Below, in pieces: positions 63,022 through 64,000 of a stretch of DNA of 64,000 bases. Under the pieces are notes generated by a model. The model worked only from the letters and a program-made list of their open reading frames with translations, made no database searches and had not been told where the DNA came from. This stretch comes from Rhizobacter sp. OV335. Lineage in GTDB: Bacteria > Pseudomonadota > Gammaproteobacteria > Burkholderiales > Burkholderiaceae_C. The stretch is from assembly GCF_900142965.1 (NCBI RefSeq), contig NZ_FRCQ01000020.1:62001-126000 (forward strand), given 5' to 3'. Numbering within the stretch: position 1 is the stretch's first letter; each line of letters begins with the position of its first letter. Both the position numbers and the translations under genes were made by a program.

Positions 63022-64000
63022 GCCGCGATCACCCGTTCCGCCAGCGCTGGCGCAATGCTCATGCCGACGCCGGCGGTGATCGCCACCGCCTGCACCCGCG
63101 GCGCCGGGTTCAGCACCTCGAACGGCCGCGGCCCGCTCGCGTACACGCCCTGCCAGCGCTGCAGCACGCGCAGAGGCCGCCCGAGCAGGTCGCCGGCGAG
63201 GGCCAGCAGCAGCTCGTCGATGCGCTCGTCGTGGAACGGCTCGACGGTGCCGCTGTAGTGGTGCGAGTCGCCGACCACCAGCTCGCCGGCCTCACCCAGC
63301 TGCTGCACGATCAGGTGGATGCCGTGCTCGATCAGCTCGGGCGTGTCGCGCTGCACCCGGCTGCGCAGCGCGTCGATCCCGGGGATGCCGGTGAACGACG
63401 GGTAGTGCAGGCACGACAGGCCGGTCAGCAGCGCGCTGCCGTAGCGCGGCCCCGGGTTCGCGAGCCGCAGCATCTGCAACGCGCAGCGCTGCAGCACGAG
63501 CGGCGCGAAGGCGTCCGGGTACAGCGTCAGGAAGTCCGATCCGCTGCAGACGATGGCGCGGTCGGCGTCGAAGCGCCCGCGCGAGGTCTCGATCCGCGGC
63601 AGCGTGATCGCATGCACCTGCGTCCTGTAGTGGAACTCGACACCATGCCGTTCGGAGAGCCACAGCGCCAGCGCCGGGATCGCCTCGCGGGCTTCGAACG
63701 CGATCTCTTGCGGGCTCGACAGCGCGCCGATGCCATTCAGCTGGTGGTCCGCCAGTTGCGCTGCCGTCCGCAATTGCGTGCCGTACTCGCCGCCTTTCAG
63801 CGCGTGGAAGGACTGCAGCAGCGCCCATTCCTCGGCGTTGCGGGCCACCGTCAGGCTGCCCTCGGCGCGGTGCCAGGTGCCGATCGCCGGCAGCAATTCA
63901 AGCCACAGCGCCCGGCTGCGCCGCGCCAGGTCGAGCATCTCGCCGGCCGGCTGGCCGACCACCAGGCCGAGGCCGAAGTTGCGCACCGAGGCACCGACTG
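63018..64000 (-). CDS. FAD-dependent oxidoreductase of the phosphonate-locus type, 3' part (5' end outside window)
   Basis: The frame is open to the window edge, so the N-terminal FAD-binding GxGxxG is missing. The visible 327 residues begin GASVRNFGLGLVVGQPAGEM and contain substrate-domain segments (IVCSGSDFLTLYPDAFAPL, GDSHHYSGTVEPFHDERIDELLL, WQGVYASG). The end VAITAGVGMSIAPALAERVIA is the usual C-terminal FAD contact. It belongs to the glycine-oxidase/DadA superfamily, closest by memory to the TIGR03364 group associated with aminoethylphosphonate catabolism. Overlap with the PhnF-like gene supports this. The substrate is inferred. Confidence 0.78.
   Translation of the reverse strand, partial: VGASVRNFGLGLVVGQPAGEMLDLARRSRALWLELLPAIGTWHRAEGSLTVARNAEEWALLQSFHALKGGEYGTQLRTAAQLADHQLNGIGALSSPQEIAFEAREAIPALALWLSERHGVEFHYRTQVHAITLPRIETSRGRFDADRAIVCSGSDFLTLYPDAFAPLVLQRCALQMLRLANPGPRYGSALLTGLSCLHYPSFTGIPGIDALRSRVQRDTPELIEHGIHLIVQQLGEAGELVVGDSHHYSGTVEPFHDERIDELLLALAGDLLGRPLRVLQRWQGVYASGPRPFEVLNPAPRVQAVAITAGVGMSIAPALAERVIAA

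Overview
The window looks like chromosome from a high-GC betaproteobacterium of the order Burkholderiales, probably near Rubrivivax/Leptothrix/Methylibium. The grounds are long antisense shadow reading frames typical of high GC, Burkholderiales-style intergenic hairpin repeats (including the CCTTCGACAAGCTCAGG type), and the gene mix of a smo/mtl-type polyol operon, an agl-type alpha-glucoside operon and an atypical type II secretion cluster. This placement is inference; there is no rRNA or other marker gene. No tRNA, CRISPR array or complete insertion sequence was seen.

Layout. 1-2.3 kb: 3' end of an RTX protein coupled to a HlyD adaptor. 2.4-5.4 kb: a large lipoprotein with Ig-like and propeller-like parts. 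5.4-8.7 kb: a hybrid histidine kinase and response regulator. 8.8-16.2 kb (minus): polyol uptake and oxidation operon (binding protein, two permeases, ATPase, DalD-like dehydrogenase, sorbitol-type SDR, AraC regulator). 16.4-18.5 kb: metallophosphoesterase, methylglyoxal synthase and a small membrane protein. 18.8-24.7 kb: alpha-glucoside operon in the order E-F-G-A-K. 24.9-28.2 kb: orphan ParA, squalene/phytoene synthase, GH18 chitinase. 28.1-32.7 kb (minus): aldehyde dehydrogenase, DUF4242 protein, LuxR-type ATPase regulator; then cyanase on plus.

33.2-48.0 kb is the most unusual part. Four small secreted proteins sharing one C-terminal pattern lead directly into an SpvB-like protein and an RHS protein, both with apparent Sec signal peptides. 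The RHS protein ends in an HNH/Endo VII-like nuclease region (HH at residues 1279-1280) and its stop overlaps a putative immunity gene. An AT-richer tail follows with an orphan toxin module, several immunity-like genes (one SUKH/SMI1-like), a frameshifted gene and a broken duplicate. A fifth small secreted paralogue lies at the far end on the minus strand.

48.3-57.6 kb: a compact, overlapping secretion operon with a secretin fused to a cohesin-like C-terminus, four pilin-like proteins, GspF, GspE and PilM/N/O/P-like assembly proteins. It follows the toxin island directly, so a shared export role is possible but unproven. 57.7-64 kb: a REP-like cluster, a TonB-dependent receptor, a Ser/Thr kinase paired with a degenerate-cyclase/PEGA membrane protein, and the start of a phosphonate-type locus (PhnF-like regulator and a truncated FAD oxidoreductase).

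Both sugar operons carry a hairpin-rich repeat exactly between the binding-protein gene and the first permease gene, a position known in E. coli malE-malF to favour high expression of the binding protein.
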